Shown in pieces: positions 1-5,289 of a stretch of DNA of 8,601 nucleotides. Under the pieces are notes generated by a model. The model was not told the DNA's origin, searched no databases, and saw only the letters and a list, made by a program, of their open reading frames with translations. Each line of letters opens with the position of its first letter. The first letter of the stretch is position 1. A program made the translations under genes and the position numbers. The DNA is taken from NCBI GenBank assembly GCA_002402125.1, contig NVVG01000272.1, positions 1 to 8,601 on the forward strand, read 5' to 3'. The stretch comes from Moraxellaceae bacterium. Its GTDB lineage: Bacteria > Pseudomonadota > Gammaproteobacteria > Pseudomonadales > Ketobacteraceae.

Positions 1-63
1 CGCGCGTTGAATCAGCCAATCATATAAGCCATTTCGGCCCAGGCTTGTTGCGTTCGTTACCAT
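1..63 (-). CDS. sdhD: Succinate dehydrogenase hydrophobic membrane anchor subunit SdhD (N-terminal fragment, cut by window edge)
   Basis: Only the first 21 codons are in the window and the frame runs open off the left edge. The visible protein starts MVTNATSLGRNGLYDWLIQR, which matches the typical gammaproteobacterial SdhD N-terminus (E. coli begins MVSNASALGRNG). SdhD with SdhC forms the membrane anchor of succinate dehydrogenase (complex II), which holds heme b and the ubiquinone site. Its ATG (61-63) overlaps the sdhC stop codon (57-59) in the string ATGGTAA, the same 7-bp overlap as in E. coli, so the two are very likely translationally coupled. A GGGG stretch lies about 9 nt upstream of the ATG. 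sdhA and sdhB would be expected beyond the left edge. Confidence 0.93.
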   Translation of the reverse strand, partial: MVTNATSLGRNGLYDWLIQRA

Positions 64-443
64 ATCCAAATCCCCGTAGCGATAATAAGAACAGCCGACA
101 GAACAAGAACAATCTTCGCCCCAAGTAGCCCGCCCTCTAATGTTTCACCAATACCCATATCCATAAGCAGATGTTTGCAGCCAGCAACTATGTGGTAAAT
201 CAAAGCAGATAAAACACCCCATAGAATAAGTTTTACGAAGACACCGTTCAAACACTCCTGCAGGGAGTTAAACGATTCTTCGCTGGCCAACGATAAATCC
301 AAACCCCATAACAACAGCCCAATACCAATAAACAGAATAATCCCTGTTAAACGGTGGGTAATAGATACCAATGCGGGAAGTGGAAACGCTATTGTGGTTA
401 AATCCAGATTAACAGGTCTCTTGCTATTCACTGTTGATTTCAC
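57..443 (-). CDS. sdhC: Succinate dehydrogenase cytochrome b556 subunit SdhC
   Basis: 128 aa, the family's usual length. With SdhD it anchors succinate dehydrogenase in the inner membrane, ligates heme b and forms the ubiquinone-reduction site, linking the TCA cycle to respiration. Visible signatures: RPVNLDL at 9-15; the SITHR motif with S27, H30 and R31 (E. coli quinone-site residues S27 and R31 at the same numbers); H84, the heme b ligand position; and H91 and D95 in the following segment. Three hydrophobic helices lie at about 22-48, 65-88 and 108-127. The start is GTG at 441-443. It is preferred because it gives exactly the E. coli spacing to RPVNLDL. Its Shine-Dalgarno is weak: an AGGG 11 nt upstream, inside the palindrome at 453-467. 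First gene of the sdh operon, divergent from gltA. A predicted promoter lies at 562-590. Confidence 0.96.
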   Translation of the reverse strand: MKSTVNSKRPVNLDLTTIAFPLPALVSITHRLTGIILFIGIGLLLWGLDLSLASEESFNSLQECLNGVFVKLILWGVLSALIYHIVAGCKHLLMDMGIGETLEGGLLGAKIVLVLSAVLIIATGIWIW

Positions 444-452
444 CGTGTAATG

Positions 453-467
453 GCCCTAATTTAGGGC
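453..467. repeat. Perfect inverted repeat next to the sdhC start
   Basis: GCCCTAA / T / TTAGGGC: two perfect 7-bp arms around one central base, ending 10 bp before the sdhC GTG. It contains the only Shine-Dalgarno-like AGGG of sdhC and the stop codon of the upstream ORF at 456-533. The one-base centre makes it a poor RNA hairpin unless some pairs open, so it may equally be a protein-binding operator in DNA. What binds it is unknown. Confidence 0.6.
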
Positions 468-533
468 GTTAAGACAACTGTGTCGCACCAAAATAGGGAA
501 AGAAATTAGCAACTTAGGATAGCCTAAATGCAT
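456..533 (-). CDS. Possible 25-codon upstream ORF / leader peptide before sdhC
   Basis: ATG at 531-533 is preceded by a purine-rich Shine-Dalgarno (GAGGGGG, AGGGGG at 540-545) with a 6-nt spacer, a better ribosome site than that of sdhC itself. The frame encodes 25 aa beginning MHLGYPKLLISFPIL and stops with TAG at 456-458, inside the palindrome at 453-467 and 12 nt before the sdhC GTG. It lies in the predicted sdhC 5' leader, downstream of the promoter at 562-590. Codons 3-7 contain a small hairpin. The peptide resembles no family I recognise. It could be a regulatory leader that opens the sdhC start by ribosome movement, or a chance ORF; a frame this short gives no coding statistics. Confidence 0.3.
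   Translation of the reverse strand: MHLGYPKLLISFPILVRHSCLNALN
514..527. repeat. Small inverted repeat TTAGG-N4-CCTAA in the sdhC leader
   Basis: Two 5-bp arms (514-518 and 523-527) around ATAG. The arms are the same TTAGG/CCTAA half-site found in the palindrome at 453-467 about 60 bp away, in the opposite order. In the sdhC mRNA it would form a short hairpin over codons 3-7 of the upstream ORF. The match between the two repeats may be chance. Confidence 0.35.
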
Positions 534-561
534 TTCTCGCCCCCTCTATCTTGCGGCCCGA

Positions 562-590
562 AGTATAATCCCATCGCCCATCAATTACAA
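562..590 (-). promoter_or_regulatory. Predicted sigma70-type promoter for sdhC
   Basis: Reading the minus strand: -35 TTGTAA (585-590, 4/6 of consensus), a 17-bp spacer, then -10 TATACT (562-567, 5/6). The start would fall near 555, giving an sdhC leader of about 110 nt that includes the upstream ORF and both TTAGG/CCTAA repeats. It is the best-matching promoter for sdhC in the divergent region. Confidence 0.55.
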
Positions 591-639
591 ATTAACTCAA
601 TCTAACGTAACAATGCTAAACCAACTTGATTTGATCAAC

Positions 640-655
640 ACATTTGCCAAATCAT
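640..655 (+). repeat. 16-bp direct repeat, copy 1
   Basis: ACATTTGCCAAATCAT. It is identical to 802-817 except for one base (T/G at position 6). It lies 4 bp upstream of the isolated TATAAT at 660-665. Confidence 0.55.
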
Positions 656-678
656 GCTCTATAATTCAACTCCACTCT

Positions 679-733
679 GATAGTTTTCCGATAACCTTTC
701 GATAATTCTCTGATGTGTTTTTGATGATTTTTG
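679..733. repeat. 11-bp periodic array of GAT elements (five units)
   Basis: GAT begins at 679, 690, 701, 712 and 723, exactly 11 bp apart. The first three units read GATA and the last two GATG, each followed by a T/C-rich half; the consensus is roughly GATRnTTTTYY. One helical turn per unit is typical of direct-repeat sites bound in series by OmpR/PhoB-type response regulators such as ArcA, but the element sequence itself is not recognised. Confidence 0.5.
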
Positions 734-780
734 CAGTATTTTTAGAAAACCTTCGCCATAACGTTCAATTATTGATCGAT

Positions 781-793
781 TTGTTTGAAACAA
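781..793. repeat. Inverted repeat TTGTTT-G-AAACAA upstream of gltA
   Basis: Two perfect 6-bp arms around one base, ending 1 bp before the TTGACA hexamer at 795-800. Its position against the -35 element fits an activator or repressor site. The cognate protein is unknown. Confidence 0.45.
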
Positions 794-794
794 T

Positions 795-823
795 TTGACA
801 AACATTGGCCAAATCATTAGTTT
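795..823 (+). promoter_or_regulatory. Candidate gltA promoter (distal)
   Basis: A perfect -35 TTGACA (795-800), a 17-bp spacer, then a poor -10 TAGTTT (818-823, 3/6, with the key second A and last T kept). It would give a gltA leader of about 240 nt. A perfect -35 with a weak -10 and adjacent repeats suggests a regulated promoter. Confidence 0.4.
802..817 (+). repeat. 16-bp direct repeat, copy 2
   Basis: ACATTGGCCAAATCAT. It matches 640-655 at 15 of 16 positions and sits inside the spacer of the candidate gltA promoter at 795-823, where a bound protein would block RNA polymerase. A related TTTGA-like stretch precedes both copies. A shared operator is an inference. Confidence 0.55.
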
Positions 824-897
824 TTGCTCGCGAATTATTGAGTTACGCCTAGATTACACACCTCAAAAAGGTAGTACGGGTCAATATTTGGCGTATT

Positions 898-903
898 TAT
901 AAA
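898..903 (+). promoter_or_regulatory. Candidate gltA -10 element (proximal)
   Basis: TATAAA (5/6 of consensus) without a recognisable -35 at 16-18 bp upstream. A start near 910 would fall in the imperfect hairpin at 906-925 (CCAG-CCC / GGG-CTGG with one mismatch), giving a leader of about 160 nt. It may need an activator or may not be used. Confidence 0.3.
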
Positions 904-1059
904 GGCCAGCCCCTTTAGGGACTGGATACGGAGCTAACAAATGCGTGTTTAACACCGCTACCGTTCCCCTTTAAACAGACAATACGGCGCGGTAACGTCG
1001 ATTGGCAGGCCTCACAAGGCCCACAATCACTACCCGCCATTACGCACATCAATGCGGAC

Positions 1060-1064
1060 AGGAG
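1060..1064 (+). promoter_or_regulatory. gltA ribosome binding site
   Basis: AGGAG with a 6-nt spacer to ATG 1071; it decides the start against the in-frame ATG at 1002. Confidence 0.85.
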
Positions 1065-1070
1065 ATTACT

Positions 1071-2351
1071 ATGACTGAGAAAAGTGCTCAGTTAACCATT
1101 GGCGACAAGACTCTCGAGTTGCCAATTTATTCCGGAACAGTCGGACCCGATGTTATTGACGTTGGCCAACTGACAGCTGCCGGCATGTTCACTTACGATC
1201 CAGGTTTTGTTTCCACAGCGTCCTGTGAATCAAAAATCACCTATATTGATGGCGGCAAAGGTGTGTTATTACACCGCGGCTACCCCATTGATCAGCTAGC
1301 CAATGAGTCAGAACACCTTGAAGTCTGTTACTTGCTGTTATACGGCGAGCTTCCAAACGCAGAAGAAAAAGAAAAATTCTATAACTCGGTTATGAGCCAC
1401 ACCATGGTTACTGACCAGCTTTTCACTTTTTACAAAGGCTTCCGTAGAGACGCTCACCCAATGGCCATCATGTGTGGCGTTGTAGGGGCACTTTCTGCGT
1501 TCTATCATGATTCCTTAGATATTTCTGACGAACGTCACCGCGAAGTTGCGGCATTCCGCCTTATTGCGAAGATGCCTACGTTGGCAGCCATGTGTTACAA
1601 GTACACACAAGGTCAGCCCTTCATGTTCCCTCGCAATGATCTGAATTACGCAGAAAACTTCTTGCACATGATGTTTGGTACACCTTGTGAAAAAACTGAA
1701 GTTAATCCTATTATCGCCAAAGCGATGGATAAGATATTTATCCTACATGCAGATCATGAGCAAAATGCATCAACCTCCACAGTACGTTTAGCAGGATCTT
1801 CTGGTGCCAACCCATTCGCCTGCATCGCTGCTGGTATTGCCGCTCTTTGGGGGCCTGCACATGGTGGCGCAAATGAAGCCGTACTGAAAATGCTCAACGA
1901 AATTGGCGACGTATCCAATGTTGATAAATACATTCTAAAGGCCAAGGACAAGAATGATCCATTCCGTCTGATGGGTTTTGGTCATCGTGTTTATAAAAAC
2001 TTCGACCCTCGCGCAACAGTAATGCGTGAAACTTGTCATGAAGTATTGGGCGAGCTTGGCATTAACGATCCGACGTTAGAACTTGCGATGAAACTGGAAG
2101 AGATCGCTCGTAACGATCCTTACTTTATCGAGAAGAAGCTTTACCCTAACGTTGATTTCTACTCAGGCATCATCCTTAAAGCAATCGGCATCCCAACAGA
2201 GATGTTCACCGTAATCTTTGCACTAGGGCGCACGCCAGGTTGGATTGCTCACTGGCATGAGATGATCAGTGGACCCTATAAAATCGGACGTCCACGTCAG
2301 TTGTACACTGGCTCACCTAAGCGCGATTATGTTTCTGTAGATAAACGATAG
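1071..2351 (+). CDS. gltA: Citrate synthase (type II, hexameric, NADH-sensitive class)
   Basis: 426 aa, against 427 in E. coli GltA. It condenses acetyl-CoA and oxaloacetate to citrate, the entry step of the TCA cycle, in the cytoplasm. The catalytic triad is present at H264 (GPAHGG), H305 (GFGHRVYK) and D362 (NVDFYSG). Of the positions linked to NADH inhibition in the E. coli enzyme, H110, T111, M112, Y145, R163, K167 and C206 are kept, while position 109 is Ser where E. coli has Arg. Start: ATG 1071, with AGGAG at 1060-1064 and a 6-nt spacer, giving MTEKSAQ as in homologues. The same frame is open back to an ATG at 1002, but that one lacks a ribosome site and would add 23 unlikely residues. 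Divergent from sdhC, and closed by the terminator at 2376-2414. Confidence 0.98.
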   Translation: MTEKSAQLTIGDKTLELPIYSGTVGPDVIDVGQLTAAGMFTYDPGFVSTASCESKITYIDGGKGVLLHRGYPIDQLANESEHLEVCYLLLYGELPNAEEKEKFYNSVMSHTMVTDQLFTFYKGFRRDAHPMAIMCGVVGALSAFYHDSLDISDERHREVAAFRLIAKMPTLAAMCYKYTQGQPFMFPRNDLNYAENFLHMMFGTPCEKTEVNPIIAKAMDKIFILHADHEQNASTSTVRLAGSSGANPFACIAAGIAALWGPAHGGANEAVLKMLNEIGDVSNVDKYILKAKDKNDPFRLMGFGHRVYKNFDPRATVMRETCHEVLGELGINDPTLELAMKLEEIARNDPYFIEKKLYPNVDFYSGIILKAIGIPTEMFTVIFALGRTPGWIAHWHEMISGPYKIGRPRQLYTGSPKRDYVSVDKR

Positions 2352-2375
2352 ACAGAAAATAAGCGTTAGACCTTA

Positions 2376-2414
2376 GGCATTAAAAAAGGCGGATTATCCG
2401 CCTTTTTTAATGCC
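2376..2414 (+). terminator. Strong intrinsic terminator after gltA
   Basis: A perfect 18-bp stem (2376-2393 with 2397-2414) and a TTA loop. The core GGCGGA/TCCGCC is followed by six T, then TAATGCC, which pairs back with GGCATTA. The A and T tracts are part of the stem, so it is symmetric and could stop transcription from either side. It begins 25 bp after the gltA stop. Confidence 0.93.
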
Positions 2415-2440
2415 TGTAATTTGCTAAGGTAAATGTCACC

Positions 2441-2445
2441 GGAGG
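2441..2445 (+). promoter_or_regulatory. Ribosome binding site of the beta-hydroxyacid dehydrogenase gene
   Basis: GGAGG, 8 nt before ATG 2454. It selects this start over the in-frame ATG at 2433, which lies upstream of the site. Confidence 0.85.
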
Positions 2446-2453
2446 ATCAAACA

Positions 2454-3314
2454 ATGAAAATCGCTTTTATCGGACTCGGCGTTATGGGTTTCCCCATGGC
2501 GGGGCATTTGGCTAATGCAGGCCATGACGTAACGGTGTTTAATCGCACCACAGAAAAGGCCTTATTGTGGGTTAAAACCTACCCTGGTAGTGCCACAAGC
2601 ACTCCTGCGGATGCCGCAGACGGCTGCGACATGGTGTTTATTTGCGTCGGCAATGATGATGATTTACGCGCCGTAGTGCTTGAAAATATTGGTGCTTTAG
2701 CAGGAATGAAACCGAATAGTATCCTGGTGGATCACACCACCGCCTCCGCTGAAATAGCGAGAGAGCTTCACGCCGCTTGCTTACAGAAATCCATAGAGTT
2801 TATCGATGCACCCGTATCCGGCGGACAACAAGGCGCCGAAAATGGGCAACTTACAATTATGTGCGGCGGCAACGAAGACACCTATAAAAAAGCAGCTCCA
2901 GTAATGAACTGCTACGCAAAAAAGACCTGCTTATTGGGCCCAACTGGCAGTGGACAGCTCACCAAAATGGTGAACCAAGTGTGTATCGCGGGACTAATCC
3001 AGGGCTTAGCTGAAGGGTTACAGTTTGCTGAAAATGCCGGTCTCGATGTTCATAAAGTGGTGGAGGTTATTTCACAAGGAGCCGCTCAATCTTGGCAGAT
3101 GGATAACCGTCATGACACGATGATTAAAGGCAAATATGAACATGGCTTTGCGGTTGATTGGATGCGGAAGGATTTGGCTATTTGTTTGGATGAGGCAAAA
3201 AGAAATGGGAGTAAGTTGCCAGTCGCCGATTTGGTAGATCAGTTTTATGCCGAGGTGCAGGATGATGGTGGTGGCAGATGGGATACGTCTAGTTTGAAAG
3301 TGAGGTTGAAGTAA
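2454..3314 (+). CDS. NAD(P)-dependent beta-hydroxyacid dehydrogenase (3-hydroxyisobutyrate dehydrogenase / GLYR1 family)
   Basis: 286 aa, normal for the family. These cytoplasmic enzymes oxidise or reduce 3-hydroxy acids and their semialdehydes (3-hydroxyisobutyrate, tartronate semialdehyde, gamma-hydroxybutyrate/succinic semialdehyde). Features in order: Rossmann nucleotide loop GLGVMG at 8-12 with strand MKIAFIG; N30-R31-T32 at the end of the second strand, where an Arg is often taken to favour NADP over NAD; substrate-binding signature DAPVSGG at 118-124; GSGQLTKMVNQ with the catalytic Lys at 171 and N175; C-terminal helical domain with K239 in RKDL. The exact substrate cannot be told. The ATG at 2454 was chosen because of GGAGG at 2441-2445. 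Only 39 bp separate it from the gltA terminator, so its promoter is not obvious. It is convergent with the Tad gene string. Confidence 0.88.
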   Translation: MKIAFIGLGVMGFPMAGHLANAGHDVTVFNRTTEKALLWVKTYPGSATSTPADAADGCDMVFICVGNDDDLRAVVLENIGALAGMKPNSILVDHTTASAEIARELHAACLQKSIEFIDAPVSGGQQGAENGQLTIMCGGNEDTYKKAAPVMNCYAKKTCLLGPTGSGQLTKMVNQVCIAGLIQGLAEGLQFAENAGLDVHKVVEVISQGAAQSWQMDNRHDTMIKGKYEHGFAVDWMRKDLAICLDEAKRNGSKLPVADLVDQFYAEVQDDGGGRWDTSSLKVRLK

Positions 3315-3363
3315 ATCCGATCATCCCCAATATATTGCGTCAGACTCAAAGAGAATCTAGCGA

Positions 3364-4035
3364 TCACGTACCCGGTATAAAGCCGTCAAAATACAGCCCC
3401 TCTCCCGGAAAGACTGTTGCCGGAGTTTGCATGCGAACAGTAGATACCACTGACAATGTAATGTCCGAAAGCAAGGTACCTAAAAAAGGCACTCCTGAAT
3501 CATATTCATAGGTGACCCTAAGCTGAAGAATATTAGCATCCTTAATATTTAGCTGCTCAACATCCAAATTGGGAGTTATCACATTAAACAGAGTGTTATC
3601 GCGATGAAGCAGATTATCATTGGGAATAAAGCAATTTTGGCCAGGACATGCAGCACCCGCAGGCTTCCATCTGTCAAAAATATTAAAATAGGGCCGCATT
3701 ACTATTAAGGTTACGATTGCTATTTCCGCAGCATCACCACAAGCGGCTCCTGCGTCTAAAGGGTCTGACGCCACCATCCTGCATCGCACTTCCTCTTGAA
3801 ACGCGGGAAACCGGCTGCGGAGGCCGGGAGGAGCGAATGGATCATAAAAGCCACGAGTAGCAGCCATCCGAGCGGCCATCAGCCCTGCATACTCAAGGTT
3901 AGACTTGGCCTGATAAACAAGCCCCAAGTGCAATATAGCCATCCCAATAAACAGCATCACCGGAAATACAATGATAGTTTCTACTATTGCTGCGCCTCTT
4001 GCCTGCGAGCGAGTTATTAGTATTTTTTTATTCAC
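3364..4035 (-). CDS. TadE-like minor pseudopilin of the Tad/Flp pilus system
   Basis: 223 aa. TadE-type proteins are prepilin-peptidase-processed pseudopilins needed for Flp pilus assembly. The N-terminus has a short basic leader, then G14 followed by AAIVE with Glu at +5 (E19), a type IV-like cleavage site, and a hydrophobic helix at about 16-40 followed by NLEYAGLMAARMAA, typical of TadE. The rest (about 60-223) would be outside the inner membrane. It contains four cysteines (C85, C99, C130, C135) that could form two disulfides. It is longer than many TadE proteins, and the family assignment rests mainly on the N-terminus. Start is GTG at 4033-4035 with GAGGAG at 4042-4047. It is the last gene of the string, 25 bp after the PP2C stop; no terminator follows. 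TadF or TadG are alternative names, but the N-terminus fits TadE best. Confidence 0.82.
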   Translation of the reverse strand: MNKKILITRSQARGAAIVETIIVFPVMLFIGMAILHLGLVYQAKSNLEYAGLMAARMAATRGFYDPFAPPGLRSRFPAFQEEVRCRMVASDPLDAGAACGDAAEIAIVTLIVMRPYFNIFDRWKPAGAACPGQNCFIPNDNLLHRDNTLFNVITPNLDVEQLNIKDANILQLRVTYEYDSGVPFLGTLLSDITLSVVSTVRMQTPATVFPGEGLYFDGFIPGT

Positions 4036-4041
4036 GACACG

Positions 4042-4047
4042 CTCCTC
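4042..4047 (-). promoter_or_regulatory. Ribosome binding site of the TadE-like gene
   Basis: GAGGAG on the minus strand, 6 nt before the GTG start at 4035; it supports the non-ATG start. Confidence 0.8.
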
Positions 4048-4060
4048 GTTCGGTTAACAT

Positions 4061-4723
4061 CTAAAAGGCGATCACTAAGGTTTTATCATCTTCTGAGCCG
4101 TTAGTCACACTGGCACCAATCAATGCTTTGGCTCGATCCAGCATTGATATACCGGTCCTAGAAAGAAATTCGCACATTTCAGTATCAGCGACCACATCAG
4201 AAATGCCATCACTCATTAACAGTACTATATCGCCCTCAAGCCAATCAAATTGTGTAATCTCAGGAGTGACCTTTTCTTTAATACCAATAGCATTAGTCAC
4301 AAGCGACTTCACTCTATTATTACGCTCAACTTGTTTAACCTGGTCTGTGGTTAGCTGTTGGATCTCACCCTGTCGAACGCGATAAATCCGACTGTCTCCT
4401 ATATTGAAACAGGTTAATATATCCCCCTCTATCCAAGCCAATACCAACGTGCAGGCCATGCCTTTATTATCGCCAACTTTAGATTTCTCTAGCACTGCCT
4501 TATTCGCAAAAGAAATACCATCAACAATGATTTTCTCGCTGATATTTGACACCGATAAAGCATCATACAGGGATTGCACTGTTGAACGAGACGCCTCATG
4601 ACCGGAGGGCCCGCCTCCCACGCCATCTGATACTAAAAAAACACCTTTATTGGGCAACGCCAACATCGCATCTTCGTTAAACTCAGAGCGCGTGCCTTTT
4701 TTACTGATAGTAATCGATTTCAC
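4061..4723 (-). CDS. PP2C-family Ser/Thr protein phosphatase (PppA/Stp1-like)
   Basis: 220 aa, a minimal single-domain PP2C with no membrane segment, so cytoplasmic. The family removes phosphate from Ser/Thr with two Mn/Mg ions. Motifs in order: R12 and NED at 16-18; SDGVGGGPSGHEAS at 32-45 with metal ligand D33; GMACTLV at 88-94; FNIGDSRIYRV at 106-116; TTDQV at 125-129; LMSDGISD at 169-176 with D172; and GSEDDKT at 209-215, where D212 is the last metal ligand (the usual DN is DD). All catalytic positions appear intact, so an active enzyme is expected. The start is GTG 4723, 11 bp after the stop of the TPR lipoprotein gene; the Shine-Dalgarno is weak (AGG about 10 nt upstream), so translational coupling is likely. 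It lies next to the FHA gene set in the Tad string. Its target is probably the FHA protein or a Tad component, by inference. Confidence 0.92.
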   Translation of the reverse strand: MKSITISKKGTRSEFNEDAMLALPNKGVFLVSDGVGGGPSGHEASRSTVQSLYDALSVSNISEKIIVDGISFANKAVLEKSKVGDNKGMACTLVLAWIEGDILTCFNIGDSRIYRVRQGEIQQLTTDQVKQVERNNRVKSLVTNAIGIKEKVTPEITQFDWLEGDIVLLMSDGISDVVADTEMCEFLSRTGISMLDRAKALIGASVTNGSEDDKTLVIAF

Positions 4724-4734
4724 AACACTGTGGC

Positions 4735-5289
4735 CTATTTCTTTCTCAGCTGTTCAGTCAAGCGATCTAAGCGACTCTTCTTGGGCTTTTTTTGAGCTGA
4801 TTTGAATTGATCAATGTGACCAAGCAATTCAGTAATACTATCCAAGTCGATATGGGGTTTCGATGTTGCTGCGTAATACTTAAAGTGCTCTTCTGCCAGA
4901 CTCATGTTGATGACCGCTAGGTTATAGTGAGCCTTCGAATACCTTGGGCTCACATCTACGGTTTTTTCATAATACTCGCGAGCTAATAGTGTTTTTCCCA
5001 AACGAAAATTTATATTGCCCAAACGATACAGTGCTTTTATGTTCGACTCATCTAAGGTTTCGACTTGTTGCCATAACGAAGCTGACTTTTCATATTGTCC
5101 TGCTTGATACGCCATCTCGCCCTTACTGGAGAGCACTTCAATTTTTTCCAACTTAGCGATATTTTCTCTTGCTGCAAGGATATGTGAAGGAGTGGCGCAA
5201 CCCTGTATTAAACTTACAATACTGAATATGCCCATCAAATTCACCACCACTACAAATTGGCGTAACCTCACCAAACTTAGCCACCCCAT
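4735..5289 (-). CDS. TPR-repeat lipoprotein, TadD-like
   Basis: 184 aa. It has a lipoprotein signal: R8 and R10, a hydrophobic stretch 12-28, then the lipobox-like IQGC with C31. Residue +2 is Ala, not Asp, so the Lol rule predicts the outer membrane. Residues about 52-142 form roughly three tetratricopeptide repeats (AYQAGQYEKSASLWQQ; ALYRLGNINFRLGKTLLAREYYEKT; KAHYNLAVINMSL). The C-terminal 20 residues are strongly basic. TadD is a TPR lipoprotein needed for Flp pilus assembly and usually lies near tadABC, which fits here; sequence identity to TadD is not proven. The ATG at 5289 overlaps the end of the FHA gene by 13 bp and lacks a clear ribosome site, so coupling is likely. It shares SLWQQVxTL with the C-terminus of the neighbouring FHA protein. 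Confidence 0.78.
   Translation of the reverse strand: MGWLSLVRLRQFVVVVNLMGIFSIVSLIQGCATPSHILAARENIAKLEKIEVLSSKGEMAYQAGQYEKSASLWQQVETLDESNIKALYRLGNINFRLGKTLLAREYYEKTVDVSPRYSKAHYNLAVINMSLAEEHFKYYAATSKPHIDLDSITELLGHIDQFKSAQKKPKKSRLDRLTEQLRKK

Larger units (their letters stand above)
444..1070. other. Divergent intergenic control region between sdhC and gltA
   Basis: 627 bp with no convincing protein gene other than the possible upstream ORF at 456-533. The middle (about 585-860) is clearly AT-rich. It carries the sdhC promoter, candidate gltA promoters at 795-823 and 898-903, a perfect but isolated TATAAT on the plus strand at 660-665 with no -35 in the right place, an 11-bp phased GAT array at 679-733, phased T tracts at 718-743, a 16-bp direct repeat (640-655 and 802-817) and an inverted repeat at 781-793. 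In E. coli both operons respond to oxygen and carbon source (ArcA, CRP); no clean match to either consensus site was seen here. Confidence 0.8.

Noticed and set aside
593..611. Minus-strand GTTA repeats (593-596, 603-606, 608-611) behind the sdhC -35, resembling ArcA sites
   Set aside because: Spacings are 5, 10 and 15 bp instead of 11, and the elements are only 4 bp long in AT-rich DNA.
626..638. FNR/Anr-like box TTGAT-N3-ATCAA between the divergent promoters
   Set aside because: The consensus needs four central bases; this has three, so it was not called. It still lies in a plausible place for oxygen control.
660..665. Perfect TATAAT on the plus strand
   Set aside because: No acceptable -35 at 15-19 bp upstream, no extended TGn, and more than 400 bp from gltA; not called as a promoter.
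1002..1070. In-frame N-terminal extension of citrate synthase from the ATG at 1002
   Set aside because: No ribosome site before it, the extra residues do not resemble citrate synthases, and ATG 1071 has AGGAG at good spacing and gives the family's length.
2433..2453. Earlier ATG for the dehydrogenase
   Set aside because: The GGAGG site lies downstream of this ATG and serves ATG 2454, which places the Rossmann motif at the very N-terminus as in the family.
4128..4385. Open frames antisense to real genes (also 1754-1951 minus, 3796-4020, 4404-4601, 4944-5156, 7098-7340, 7893-8081 and 8251-8493 plus, 7618-7836 minus)
   Set aside because: Each overlaps a well-supported gene in another frame, has no family resemblance, and shows low-complexity or unlikely composition.
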